Source: Candidatus Angelobacter sp. Gp1-AA117 (GTDB lineage Bacteria > Acidobacteriota > Terriglobia > Terriglobales > Acidobacteriaceae). From it: DNA of 64,000 nucleotides. The notes beneath the pieces were generated by a model. The model saw only the letters and a list, made by a program, of their open reading frames with translations, ran no database searches and had not been told where the DNA came from. Positions 49,592-58,768 of the stretch are shown in pieces. The position numbers were made by a program, and so were the translations under genes. The DNA lies in assembly GCA_003223515.1 (NCBI GenBank), contig QHVI01000010.1:1-64000 (forward strand), given 5' to 3'. Within the stretch, counting starts at the first letter, position 1, and each line of letters opens with the position of its first letter.

Positions 49592-52465
49592 ATGGAAACC
49601 CAGGATATCCGAAAGGAAGACGAAGTACACGGCCGAATTAAAGCTTTAACGCATCAGACCCTGCTTTCTCTGCTTCGTACATATGATCATGAATCGAAAC
49701 TTTTCTATGGCAGCGTACAAAACAACCGTTCAACACCAGGGACATGGCGCGATAGTGCATTGGTTCTCATGGCGCTCCAGCAAGGCGTGGAGGCCATGCG
49801 ACGAGATAGGCGCAAAGTGGAGATTGTACCAATGGACAAACAAGACGATTGGAGGCGGCTGGAGGAGGATTTTGAGAAGAACCTCAGAAAATTTAATGAA
49901 GGAAGGCTGGAGCCTATTTCCTACAATGCATATCGAGCGATCGTCTTTCAACCCACTGTCGACAAAATAATTGGGACAAATACAAACCAGATCCTTGGAA
50001 AAGAGGCTAGAGCCGGTCGCACGGCAGTGCCTTTCGTTCAGCGCGAAGCATTTAGCTGCTCCTGCATACTCAGCATCCTCAATATGTATCCTTTGGAAAA
50101 GACACACGGGCGCGTGTTCATGGACGCGCTTGATATGGTGCTGCAGGAGCTCGTCCACCGGTATCCTCCACACTACGTTTTTGGCGGTGCATCACTGACG
50201 GGTACCGAACCGCATACGTTTGTTGCTTACGCATGCATTCGATCTCTCAAAGAGTTAGCGGAGACAGTGCAACAGCGAGCAAGAGAGCATGAGAGGGTCT
50301 CTGCGCTGCTCGGGCATATCAATGACTGGCTCAAAAAGAGCGGCCCTATTTTTAAGAAATATGGAAAATCCAAATGGTTTATCGAATTCGTAGACGGTGA
50401 GGCCGAGCAGTTGAAAAATCCTGTTGGGTTAAGTGCGGTTATCAGAGCGCTGAAGAACGACGTCCTACCGGGATTGAGGAAAGACAATTACAAATCCGGG
50501 AAGGAGCAGGCGGACGAGATTGCGGCTCAGTTCAGGAAAGCGATCGGAGACAAGCATACTAAAGGTACCGTGATTTATTGGTCAGAAGAGTTTGCTGGGC
50601 GTGTGCGCGACAAGGTGAGCGAGCTCGATAAGGTGATAGACAGAGGCTATGAAAACGTTCAAGGAGACTGGGACAAAATCAAAGCTGCGAGTAAGTCAGA
50701 TGGCACACCTCCACCCGGAACAGATTCCATGAAACTTGCACAGAAGGAAATGAAGAATGCGGGCACACCTTGGCGACGCGCAGTCTTCCAGTCGATGATC
50801 TATGATCTCCAGACTCCGCGCTATATCTATGAGAAACTCGGCACGAAACCAACGTTGCCCGAAATCACAGAGGCCATTCAAAAGGTTGGACAGCATTGGG
50901 CGGACAGCGCTCAGCGCACTAGGAAATATTTATCTATGTTCGCCAAGTGGGCTACGCAGGAGTTACACCGCCAGATCACTCTCTACAGCCTAAACGGAAA
51001 AACCAGCTTCGATCCCGTACAACTGGCATTCGCATTGCGTATTCACCATGATGTTGAAGCGGAACCCAATAAAGATTTGATTGCTAAGGGTCTGGAGATT
51101 GTCCTAGAGACTCAACATGAGGACGGCACGTGGCCCACAGGAGCGCCGTTTGTAGTTGACTGGACAACTCTGGCTGCTGTGCATGTGGCAAATATTGAAA
51201 TCATAAACGCCCTCATGCCCCTGATCGACAAAGATGTAGCGTCCCGCACCCAGTACCAGCTCTGTGCGCACCGAGTGTTCGATTGGCTAGAGAAGAACCA
51301 TCGTGTAGTCTCTTCGTCCAAACGAAGCGAGATTGCAGGTTGGTCTACGGATCGTCTCCTTGAAACTGAGCGTGTGGACATGTGGGCAACCGCCGCTGGT
51401 TTGCAATTTCTGATTGCGTACGGAAGGCTTCGCCAGCACTTGCTGAAGTTGGAGATGGCAGAAACGTTCGATTTCTCCCGGTCGACGCTAAGGTGGTCGG
51501 GGATTGTGGATGCCGAACTCAATATACCCTGCGAAAACAGGATAACCAGCAAAATCTACGAAAACTACATTCGGCCATTCAAGGAAACAGGAGAAAGCAA
51601 TCATTCTGCCATGGTGTTGCACGGGCCTCCCGGTACAGCAAAATCGACTCTCGCACAGGCGATAGCAGCTGAGTTGGGGTGGAGCTTGGTAACTATAACG
51701 CCTAGTGATTTCGTAAAGGAAGGCATCGAGCAAAGCGAGAACAAAGCCCGGCAGTTGTTCAAGGAGCTCGTTCTCTTACGCGAATCTGTAGTCCTTTTTG
51801 ATGAACTTGATGAAATGCTGCGCGATCGCCAGGATCAGCAGTCACAAACCGGCATCGCAATGCTCAGGTTTCTTATTCCGGGGATGCTTCCAAAGCTGCA
51901 AATGTTAAAGCAATTTGGCGAGAAGAATCGTCTCATTTTCATCGTAGCAACCAACTACAAAGACCGCCTCGATAGTGCCGTAGTTCGCACTGGGCGAGTT
52001 GACGATGCCTTCGCTGTAGTCCCACCCGATGAACCGTCTCGCTACTGCTTGATCTGGAACTTCCTCCAAAATGCAGGCTACCCAGAGGCGGAGAAGGAGC
52101 GGCTTGCGTCCTTTGTGGCAGCAAGAACTCAGGGGTGGGTGTACAAAGAAATCGAGCATTTGGTTGGGCTCGTTCGCAAAAAAAGGTTTCTCCATAGCAA
52201 TAGCGAAGAAGAAAAAAACTTGACAGAGGGTTTGGCCGTGCGTGACCTTTCACCGAAAGATCCTCCAAATAAAACATTGTCCGAGTTTAGGAGCTACAGC
52301 ATACTCGGCCAGCAGGCTGCGCTAGACATTCTGGATTTCTATCGCGGACGCGACAAGGCATCGGAGGAGATTTTGAGTGTTCTGGGCGCTTATGGTGTGG
52401 ATACCAGGAACAGGAACCCCAAACAGAAACGGGATCTAGTCCAGTGGGTTACTGGAGCCAAGTGA
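49592..52465 (+). CDS. Large AAA+ ATPase with alpha/alpha-toroid-like N-terminal region
   Basis: A 957-residue protein. The C-terminal third is an AAA+ module with Walker A HGPPGTAKST (about 675), Walker B VVLFDELDEML (about 735) and the sensor/arginine-finger region LIFIVATNYKDRLDSAVVRT (about 785). The first ~650 residues are helical. Segment QHEDGTWPTGAPF (about 507-519) and its surroundings resemble the Q-x-DG-x-W repeats of terpene-cyclase-type toroids. ATG 49592 has AAGGAG 7 nt upstream. It is a stand-alone gene, flanked by non-coding DNA, with somewhat lower GC than its neighbours, which may indicate transfer. It is not a known ClpV or FtsH; a role in substrate remodelling or defence is speculation. 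Confidence 0.85.
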   Translation: METQDIRKEDEVHGRIKALTHQTLLSLLRTYDHESKLFYGSVQNNRSTPGTWRDSALVLMALQQGVEAMRRDRRKVEIVPMDKQDDWRRLEEDFEKNLRKFNEGRLEPISYNAYRAIVFQPTVDKIIGTNTNQILGKEARAGRTAVPFVQREAFSCSCILSILNMYPLEKTHGRVFMDALDMVLQELVHRYPPHYVFGGASLTGTEPHTFVAYACIRSLKELAETVQQRAREHERVSALLGHINDWLKKSGPIFKKYGKSKWFIEFVDGEAEQLKNPVGLSAVIRALKNDVLPGLRKDNYKSGKEQADEIAAQFRKAIGDKHTKGTVIYWSEEFAGRVRDKVSELDKVIDRGYENVQGDWDKIKAASKSDGTPPPGTDSMKLAQKEMKNAGTPWRRAVFQSMIYDLQTPRYIYEKLGTKPTLPEITEAIQKVGQHWADSAQRTRKYLSMFAKWATQELHRQITLYSLNGKTSFDPVQLAFALRIHHDVEAEPNKDLIAKGLEIVLETQHEDGTWPTGAPFVVDWTTLAAVHVANIEIINALMPLIDKDVASRTQYQLCAHRVFDWLEKNHRVVSSSKRSEIAGWSTDRLLETERVDMWATAAGLQFLIAYGRLRQHLLKLEMAETFDFSRSTLRWSGIVDAELNIPCENRITSKIYENYIRPFKETGESNHSAMVLHGPPGTAKSTLAQAIAAELGWSLVTITPSDFVKEGIEQSENKARQLFKELVLLRESVVLFDELDEMLRDRQDQQSQTGIAMLRFLIPGMLPKLQMLKQFGEKNRLIFIVATNYKDRLDSAVVRTGRVDDAFAVVPPDEPSRYCLIWNFLQNAGYPEAEKERLASFVAARTQGWVYKEIEHLVGLVRKKRFLHSNSEEEKNLTEGLAVRDLSPKDPPNKTLSEFRSYSILGQQAALDILDFYRGRDKASEEILSVLGAYGVDTRNRNPKQKRDLVQWVTGAK

Positions 52466-52684
52466 GCGTGAAGGAGTAAGAATCGTCCCCGATCAATGAC
52501 CTAAGTGGCTTGACTAGCAGGGCGCTGCAGCGCGCGCCACAAGTCGTGTGCGATGGATACGGGCGCCAATACACTTCAACCCGAGGAGCTCGCTTTGGGA
52601 TCACAAAGTTCCTCGCCGTACCGGATGGTACATAAACGGGCTTCCGGAAAATTGCGGCGACCGAACCCATTAGCGCCTATGGGA

Positions 52685-52740
52685 CCTCCACCCCGCCACG
52701 CGCAACGTCGGCGCGTGTCGAGGACCCCGGCGGCTGCGGT
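52685..52740 (-). repeat. REP-like GC-rich palindromic element, intergenic copy
   Basis: On the minus strand this reads CAGCCGCCGGGGTCC...GTTGCGCGTGGCGGGGTGGA and matches the + strand at 54773-54824 in 47 of 52 positions without gaps by my count. It lies in the 52466-52893 gap, which otherwise shows no gene. Confidence 0.9.
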
Positions 52741-52893
52741 CCATAAAATAAATTTTTTCTTTTAGTTGCGGCTGGACTGCGTTGCTCCACAAGGTGCTTT
52801 GAATCTTGTTTTCCCGCGCAAACTTTTGGCTCACGTCAGCCTAGCCGGGTTTCCAATTACGCAATTACAAAATTATGACAATTTTGGCAATTC

Positions 52894-53979
52894 CTACCAA
52901 ACTCCCTTATCACTCCCCGTAATCTTGAAGGCTACTGCGGCCGCTGAGGCCAGTGGAGGCAGCAGGCTCAGGCGGAACGTCGCAGGCACGTTGCCTTTGC
53001 AGGCCGTATGTGTGATCTGCCGGGTATAGAGTCTTGCTCCATAAGGAAGAATGGGAATGCGCAGGAAGCGGGCGCGGGTATACATCTGGTCTGCGCCCAG
53101 CGCAGCGTTGGCTAGCACATCGGCAGGCAGATTCAATCCACTACCGCGATACTGCTTCACGTACTCAGAGACGATGTTGAGGAAGCTGGCGACTCCCGGC
53201 CAGATACCCGCTTCTTCGGCGGCGCGGCGCAGCTCTTCCCACTTCACTTTGCCTGATTCCACCAGTGAGGCGGCATTCAGGATGTCACAGACGCGGAAGT
53301 AGAAATGCCGGTACATCCGCTGGAGGGTGGCGGCGAAGATGCGCTCCTCCGGCGCAGGAGTTGGGAATTCATAGCCATGCACCTGGGTGTTGACGCGGCG
53401 GTCGATGAAGCGTTGCGCCATCTCTTTGTGCTCGCCGGTCTGGCCGAGGCGGCCGATGTGGGCCTCCACGGATTCACGCAGCCCTGGCAGGGCAAAGTTC
53501 CACTTGTTGGCCAGCCGGTCACCCCAGCTCCGGGCTTCAACGTGGGCATTGAGCTTCTGAGTGAAGACGCGTACCACCTCGTTTTTGGGGCCGGTAGTGA
53601 CCAGATCAAGGTCGTTGCCCAGGTCAGGCCAATGGTCGAGGGTCTTCATTACGACTGCCGGACAATCAGCCTCTTGCAGCGCTTCACATACATCCTTCAG
53701 GTGAGTGAGAGCGTTGGCAATGCGTTCCCGTTCGGTGGTGAGAACACTAACCGCCCAGGCCTGCACGTCGGCATTGCCTTTGTGTCCGGCCACCCGGTTG
53801 ATGACTTCAAAGACTCTTATGACGACATGATTGGAGTCGGCCAGATCGACAAAATCTTTTCTCTGTTCGCTGGTCAATGATGACAACCACGGAAACAGGT
53901 CGGCGGCGGCCGTGGGCCTGAGAGTCAACTTGAAAAATGCATCTATATATTGCTTTTCACCTTGAATGGACGTGGCCAT
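52894..53979 (-). CDS. Nucleotidyltransferase-fold protein (NTP_transf_5-like)
   Basis: A 361-residue protein. The central part, with CPAVVMKTLDHWPDLGNDLD followed by LVTTG, fits the 'LK...yp..g.R..gDlDl' pattern of the uncharacterised NTP_transf_5 nucleotidyltransferase family, with the two Asp residues as metal ligands. Flanking helical regions (SSLTSEQRKDFVDLADSNHV and RRAAEEAGIWPGVASFLNIV) are also usual there. ATG 53979 is used. Members are often near polysaccharide or natural-product genes; here it stands alone, divergent from ubiD. Confidence 0.75.
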   Translation of the reverse strand: MATSIQGEKQYIDAFFKLTLRPTAAADLFPWLSSLTSEQRKDFVDLADSNHVVIRVFEVINRVAGHKGNADVQAWAVSVLTTERERIANALTHLKDVCEALQEADCPAVVMKTLDHWPDLGNDLDLVTTGPKNEVVRVFTQKLNAHVEARSWGDRLANKWNFALPGLRESVEAHIGRLGQTGEHKEMAQRFIDRRVNTQVHGYEFPTPAPEERIFAATLQRMYRHFYFRVCDILNAASLVESGKVKWEELRRAAEEAGIWPGVASFLNIVSEYVKQYRGSGLNLPADVLANAALGADQMYTRARFLRIPILPYGARLYTRQITHTACKGNVPATFRLSLLPPLASAAAVAFKITGSDKGVW

Positions 53980-54115
53980 GAGACGAGTAGCTCCCCGGAG
54001 TCTATGTTTGTCTTTTCGTTATGATGAGAGCACCAGCCACTCAGGTTGGCAAAGCGGTGAACGGGCTGGCACTTTATAATCGCATTTCCCGCCAGCAATC
54101 AGGCTTAGGAGAGGA

Positions 54116-55747
54116 ATGGCTTTTAAAGACCTTAGAGAGTGGATTGCCGCGCTCGACCGGGCCGGCGAACTCCAACACATACGCGCGGAAGTAGACCCTA
54201 TTCTGGAGATCGCTGAGATCACTGATCGGGTTTCCAAGGGCGCAGCCCGGAAATACAGCCGACCGGGCGGTCCGGCGCTGCTGTTTGAGAACGTGAAGGG
54301 CGCGAATGGCGTCCCGGTGCTCATCAACCAGTTTGGCTCGGAGCGGCGCATGCAGATGGCGCTGGAGGTGGAGCGGCTCGATGAGATTGCCGAGCGCATC
54401 CGCCAGTTGCTGAATATGAAGTCGCCGGAAGGCTTCCTGGAAAAACTCAAGATGCTGCCCATGCTGGCGGATATGGGCAAGTTTTTCCCCAAGACAGTAG
54501 GAACGGGCGCATGCAAAGAGGTCATCAGGAAAAAGGATTTTTCACTGCTCGACTTTCCCGTGCTGCAGTGCTGGCCCGGGGATGCCGGGCGTTTCATCAC
54601 CCTGCCTTGCGTGATCACCCGCGATCCCCGGACAGGCAAACGCAACATGGGCATGTATCGGATGCAGGTGTATGACGCTACCTCGGCAGGAATGCACTGG
54701 CAGCGGCAGAAAGTAGCCGCAGAGCATTATCGCGATAGGCTGCGCATGGCCGCCAGCAGGGATCGTGTGGCACAGCCGCCGGGGTCCCCGCCACCCGCCG
54801 TTGTTGCGCGTGGCGGGGTGGAGGCGTCCTCGGCTGTGCGCGATGCTGTAGACATCATGGCCCGCTCTGGAGGAGGCTCGATGCTGGCTGCTAGCAGCGG
54901 ACAGCCCAGCGGCAAGCTGGAGGTTGCGGTCGCGATTGGCACCGATCCAGCGTTGACCTTCTCGGCGATTGTACCCGCGCCGCCCGAGGTGGAGGAGTTC
55001 ATCATTGCCGGATTCCTGCGGCAGCAGCCTGTGGAACTGGTGAAGTGTGAAACCGTCGATCTGGAAGTTCCGGCCAACGCCGAGATTGTTCTGGAAGGCT
55101 ACGTGAATCTCGACGAGTTGCGCACCGAAGGCCCCTTCGGAGATCACACCGGGTTTTATTCGCTGGAAGATGAATACCCGGTGTTCCATGTGACGTGCAT
55201 TACGCATCGCAAGAATCCCATCTATGCCACTACCATTGTAGGCAAGCCGCCTATGGAGGACGCCTGGATGGGCAAGGCAGTGGAACGCATCTTCCTGCCG
55301 TTGATGAAGCTGACGCTGCCGGAGATCGTAGACGTAAACCTGCCGGTGGAGGGCGTGTTTCACAACCTGATGATTGTCTCCATTCGCAAGTCGTATCCGG
55401 GCCATGCGCGCAAGGTAATGAACGGCATCTGGGCGCTGGGACAGGCCATGTTCACCAAGTGCATTGTGGTGGTCGATGAAGATGTGAATGTGCAGGACAT
55501 CGGCGAGGTGGTGCTGAAGGTGTTGAACAATATCGATCCGGAACGCGATATCCAGTTCACCCTCGGGCCGGTGGATTCGCTCGACCATGCCTCGCGCCTG
55601 CCGAATTTCGGGTCGAAGATGGGCATCGATGCCACCCGCAAATGGCCAACGGAAGGCTTTACGCGTCCGTGGCCGGATGAGATTCTGATGGATGAAAAGA
55701 CCAAAGCGCTGGTCGATAAAAAATGGAAAGACCTGGGGATTGAATAG
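54116..55747 (+). CDS. ubiD: UbiD-family decarboxylase with an internal repeat-derived insertion
   Basis: A 543-residue prFMN-dependent decarboxylase of the 4-hydroxy-3-polyprenylbenzoate type. It has FKDLREWIAALDRAGELQHI, RNMGMYRMQVYDATSAGMHW, LRTEGPFGDHTGFYS and PIYATTIVGKPPMEDAWMGK. GGAGAGG lies just before ATG 54116. The usual family length is about 490. The extra ~50 residues (about 215-265, starting RDRVAQPPGSPPPAVVARGG) include the translation of a REP-like DNA repeat and are low complexity. The active-site segments on both sides are intact, so the enzyme may work with a surface loop. DinB and a nucleotidyltransferase gene follow at once. Confidence 0.93.
   Translation: MAFKDLREWIAALDRAGELQHIRAEVDPILEIAEITDRVSKGAARKYSRPGGPALLFENVKGANGVPVLINQFGSERRMQMALEVERLDEIAERIRQLLNMKSPEGFLEKLKMLPMLADMGKFFPKTVGTGACKEVIRKKDFSLLDFPVLQCWPGDAGRFITLPCVITRDPRTGKRNMGMYRMQVYDATSAGMHWQRQKVAAEHYRDRLRMAASRDRVAQPPGSPPPAVVARGGVEASSAVRDAVDIMARSGGGSMLAASSGQPSGKLEVAVAIGTDPALTFSAIVPAPPEVEEFIIAGFLRQQPVELVKCETVDLEVPANAEIVLEGYVNLDELRTEGPFGDHTGFYSLEDEYPVFHVTCITHRKNPIYATTIVGKPPMEDAWMGKAVERIFLPLMKLTLPEIVDVNLPVEGVFHNLMIVSIRKSYPGHARKVMNGIWALGQAMFTKCIVVVDEDVNVQDIGEVVLKVLNNIDPERDIQFTLGPVDSLDHASRLPNFGSKMGIDATRKWPTEGFTRPWPDEILMDEKTKALVDKKWKDLGIE
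54771..54838 (+). repeat. REP-like palindromic element inside ubiD coding sequence
   Basis: Outer arms CACAGCCG (54771-54778) and CGGCTGTG (54831-54838) are perfect complements, and inner arms CCCCGCCAC (54786-54794) and GTGGCGGGG (54810-54818) also pair. The element keeps the ubiD frame open and matches the intergenic copy at 52685-52740 in reverse orientation. Confidence 0.88.
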
Positions 55748-55749
55748 AC

Positions 55750-56235
55750 ATGAAGAGCTTTCAGGAATCCGCCGCCGCGTTGAACAATACCATTGAAGCC
55801 GTGACGCCCTTGCTCCTTCAGTTCTCTGATGCTGATGCCGCCGTGCGGCCTGCGCCGGGCAAGTGGTCGAAGAAAGAAATTCTCGGCCACCTGATGGACT
55901 CAGCTTGCAACAATCATCAGCGCTTCGTCCGCGCGGCCTTGCAGGGAGAGCTTACGTTTCCCGGCTACGATCAGGAAAGACTGGTCGAGCTGCAACGCTT
56001 TCAGGATCTTGAGTGGAAATTCCTGATTGAGCTGTGGGTCACGTATAACCGGCTGCTGGTGCATGTGATCAAAAATTTGCCCGCAAGCGCGCACCAGGTG
56101 ACATGCCGGATTGGGCCATACAAGCCGGCTGCGCTCGGCTGGATCGCGGAAGATTACGTGGAACACATGAAGCATCATCTCAACCAGGTTTGCGGCAGGA
56201 AATTCGAATCGAGCTATTCCGCCAGTGCCTACTGA
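55750..56235 (+). CDS. DinB/DUF664-family four-helix protein
   Basis: A 161-residue four-helix-bundle protein with metal-binding-type histidines in KKEILGHLMDSACNNHQRFV (His47 region, with His on the next turn) and EDYVEHMKHHLNQVCG near the end, which fits the DinB_2 His-triad pattern. Such proteins are thiol-transferase-like or of unknown activity. It begins 2 nt after the ubiD stop and its end overlaps the next gene by 11 nt, so it is in one operon. Confidence 0.88.
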   Translation: MKSFQESAAALNNTIEAVTPLLLQFSDADAAVRPAPGKWSKKEILGHLMDSACNNHQRFVRAALQGELTFPGYDQERLVELQRFQDLEWKFLIELWVTYNRLLVHVIKNLPASAHQVTCRIGPYKPAALGWIAEDYVEHMKHHLNQVCGRKFESSYSASAY

Positions 56236-57058
56236 ACAATCAACACGGTCTTTGCTGGAGCTGGTGCGGCTTTCCGGCTTCGACAAAACCGCAAATCTCA
56301 TTCATCTGTTCGTCGGCGGTTCTGAACTGCATGGAGCCAAGGTCGGCCAGACCGACGACACAGATATTTATGGCATTTATATCGAAGCGCCTGAAGAAGC
56401 GCTGGGACTCGATTCGTCGGAGCACTATGTCTGGTCGAGCGCAGGGGACGAGCGCAGAAATGGGCCTGACGATGTAGATGTCACGCTCTACTCTTTGCGC
56501 AAATGGGGCGGGATGGCGGCCAGGGGGAATGCAACTTCATTGCATTTTCTCTTTGCTGAGCCGCTGGAAGTTCCTCCTGCGACGTGGCGGAAAATCCAGG
56601 GTAACCGCAATTTATTTCTCTCGAAGGATTCGGCTCAACAATTCATCGGCTTTGCTGACAACCAGTTCAAGCGGATCACAGGAGAGAAAGGACGCGGAGC
56701 CAAAGGGAAGCGGCCTGAATACGAATGCGCTTATGGGTATGACACAAAAGGCGCCATGCATGGTCTGCGTCTGCTCTATGAATGCATTGAGTTGATGGAG
56801 TTTGGCAGAATCACTCTGCCGCGCCCGGAAAAAGAGCGCCTGATCGAAGTGCGCAGCGGATCGTGGCCGCTGGAGCGGGTTCTGGAAGAGGCCACAAGGC
56901 TGAGACAGGAACTGGAGAAGGTGGTCAGCACTTCGAGCCTTCCAGAGCAGGTGGATCGCAAGGCAATCTCGAAATTCATTGCAGAGGTGCAGTTGGAGTT
57001 CTGGCAAGCACTTAATCCGGTTGAACCACAGCGTAGCGAAGCCACAACCAAAAGCTAA
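56225..57058 (+). CDS. Predicted nucleotidyltransferase (COG3541/YcgL-like)
   Basis: A 277-residue protein. The segment IHLFVGGSELHGAKVGQTDD followed by TDIYGIYIEAPEE gives the nucleotidyltransferase G-G/S and D-x-D pattern of the YcgL/COG3541 group. VTLYSLRKWGGMAARGNATS and YDTKGAMHGLRLLYECIELM are further family elements. GTG 56225 overlaps the DinB stop. The natural substrate of this family is not known to me. The 3' end reaches into a CACAAAGGGCACA-type repeat. Confidence 0.85.
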   Translation: MPTEQSTRSLLELVRLSGFDKTANLIHLFVGGSELHGAKVGQTDDTDIYGIYIEAPEEALGLDSSEHYVWSSAGDERRNGPDDVDVTLYSLRKWGGMAARGNATSLHFLFAEPLEVPPATWRKIQGNRNLFLSKDSAQQFIGFADNQFKRITGEKGRGAKGKRPEYECAYGYDTKGAMHGLRLLYECIELMEFGRITLPRPEKERLIEVRSGSWPLERVLEEATRLRQELEKVVSTSSLPEQVDRKAISKFIAEVQLEFWQALNPVEPQRSEATTKS

Positions 57059-57093
57059 CCACAAAGGGCACAAAAGGTTTCACAAAGGGCACA

Positions 57094-57137
57094 GAGCCAA
57101 AAGCCAAAAGCCAAGAGCCAAGAGCTAAGAGCCAAAA
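57094..57137. repeat. Heptanucleotide repeat array overlapping murB 3' end
   Basis: About six 7-bp units of agccaaa, agccaag, agctaag type. The murB stop codon (57125-57127, minus strand) and the last codons (FGS) lie inside the array. Confidence 0.9.
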
Positions 57138-58177
57138 CCCTCTTCAAACCCCACAAACACCGGTTCCGGCTCAAGGTGAATTCCCCACGTATCAACGACC
57201 TTCTGCTGGATTTCGTCTTTCAGGGTGATGATGTCTCGCGCCGTAGCGCCGCCGCGATTCACGATAGCCAGGGTGTGTTTGCGCGAAATTCCGACGGGGC
57301 CGCTGCCGTATCCTTTGTGAAATCCGGCCTGTTCTACCAGCCATGCAGCCGAGAGCTTCACTAGTCCGTCTTCCGCCGCGTAACGCGGCACTGGTTTGTG
57401 GGAGAGAGCCTCGATGCGGCTGGCTTCTGCCGCAGGGACCAGCGGGTTCTTGAAGAATGAGCCGGCGCTGCGGCAATCTTCATCGCCTTCCATGATTAGC
57501 ATAGCCTTGCTCCGCCGGATCTGGCGCACGGCTTCACGCACCTGCTGCAGCGAGGGTTCCGACGAGTTGGCAAAATGCTTCTTGAGGTCAGCATATTCGA
57601 TTGTGGGCTCTCCCTCCGGCTGCAACTGGAACATGACCTCCAGGACGATGTAGTGCCCCCTCTGTGTAGTATTGAAGATACTGCTGCGGTAACGGAACCT
57701 GCATTCGGCATTGCTGAGTTCGATGATCTGGCCGTTCGCGATCTTCAGCACTCTCACGTAGCTGATGGTGTCCGCCACCTCCTGCCCATAAGCTCCCACG
57801 TTTTGTACAGGAGTGCCGCCCACGGTTCCTGGTATGCCGCTGAGGCATTCCACCCCGGCGCAGTTCTCGTGTACAGTTTCGGCCACGAATGTGTCCCAGT
57901 CGGCGCCCGCACCGGCCTGGAAGTATTTGATTTTTCCGGCAGAGGAGCTATGAATGCCGTCAATGGCAACCTTGAGCACCAGCCCCCGCCAGCCTGCATC
58001 GGAGACAACAAGATTGCTGCCTCCCCCTAAAACAAACAATGGCAACTGATGCTGCGCAGCGTAAGAGACGGCCTCTTTCACGTCGTTTTCTGTCTCTGCA
58101 TGGACGAAGTACCGGGCGGGGCCGCCTACCTGGAAGGTGGTAAGCGGGGCCAGCGGGATGTTCTCTTGAAGCTGCAT
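57125..58177 (-). CDS. murB: UDP-N-acetylenolpyruvoylglucosamine reductase MurB
   Basis: A 350-residue FAD enzyme of peptidoglycan precursor synthesis. It has NIPLAPLTTFQVGGPARYFV, LFVLGGGSNLVVSDAG (FAD binding), AECLSGIPGT-type core (here VECLSGIPGTVGGTPVQNVG), the catalytic-Ser motif SAGSFFKNP and a late LEPEPVFVGF with the catalytic-type Glu. This is the type I MurB of E. coli style, with the extra Tyr-containing loop. ATG 58177 chosen as it matches the family start; the frame continues upstream without support. The final residues come from a heptamer repeat. Confidence 0.96.
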   Translation of the reverse strand: MQLQENIPLAPLTTFQVGGPARYFVHAETENDVKEAVSYAAQHQLPLFVLGGGSNLVVSDAGWRGLVLKVAIDGIHSSSAGKIKYFQAGAGADWDTFVAETVHENCAGVECLSGIPGTVGGTPVQNVGAYGQEVADTISYVRVLKIANGQIIELSNAECRFRYRSSIFNTTQRGHYIVLEVMFQLQPEGEPTIEYADLKKHFANSSEPSLQQVREAVRQIRRSKAMLIMEGDEDCRSAGSFFKNPLVPAAEASRIEALSHKPVPRYAAEDGLVKLSAAWLVEQAGFHKGYGSGPVGISRKHTLAIVNRGGATARDIITLKDEIQQKVVDTWGIHLEPEPVFVGFEEGFGS

Positions 58178-58429
58178 GAATAGCAGATTCAAGATTATCG
58201 CAGACAAAGCTCTCTAGACGTCTGACCTCACGAGCGAAGAAGAATGTAGAAAGTTGTTCCGGCAGTGCCGGGAGATGTGTCACATGTTTCGGGGGAGCAG
58301 CGGCGCAAGCCGGCCCTATGGTACACAAGCCTGTCTTTGAGGTAATTGCCAGTTGGGTAGCAATGATCGCAATTTCATTGGGATCATTGCCGTAGTGGTT
58401 CGCCTGCGGGGCAGATCTTCGCGTCGTGA

Positions 58430-58768
58430 TTAGTCAGAGGCGAGGCCGACCAGGGTCTGTTTCGCGGCTGCCCATCCGTGAACCGGGTACCTGGGAGAAA
58501 TCTCTTCCGAGACCAGCGGGATTTCCGGCTGGCGAAGGTCTTCCTGGACTACATTCAGATGAGCAAGACCCCAGTAGCGAGTGTGGGATAGCTTTTCGTC
58601 ATTTTGGGAGTTGCTGTCAAGCGTGAGCGCCTGCTCATAAGCTTCTTCGGGTGAATGAGCGAAGATGAACCTGGCGTTGCGTTGGATGATCTGGCGCGGA
58701 AATCCGTCAACGCAAATCTCTTCGATTAGCTCCGCGATATACCATCGCGTACCCGGAAGATAGTACAC
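58430..58768 (-). CDS. DUF4288-like small protein
   Basis: A 112-residue protein. RWYIAELIEEICVDGFPRQI, then ARFIFAHSPEEAYEQALTLD matches the DUF4288 pattern (WY.A.l...i......v......l..A.s.eeAy..A..lg). The second half (YWGLAHLNVVQEDLRQPEIP) continues the fold with 'f.Gl..L'. GTG 58768 is used with a purine-rich AGGTGTAAG before it. Function is unknown; the family is often near immunity or DNA-repair genes, but no such neighbour is here. Confidence 0.75.
   Translation of the reverse strand: MYYLPGTRWYIAELIEEICVDGFPRQIIQRNARFIFAHSPEEAYEQALTLDSNSQNDEKLSHTRYWGLAHLNVVQEDLRQPEIPLVSEEISPRYPVHGWAAAKQTLVGLASD

Noticed and set aside
52553-52765. Possible 70-residue gene
   Set aside because: It is made largely of the REP-like element (52685-52740) read in one frame and has no ribosome site.
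54542-55588. 1-kb minus-strand open frame inside ubiD
   Set aside because: Antisense shadow of a conserved enzyme; His-rich translation typical of such shadows.
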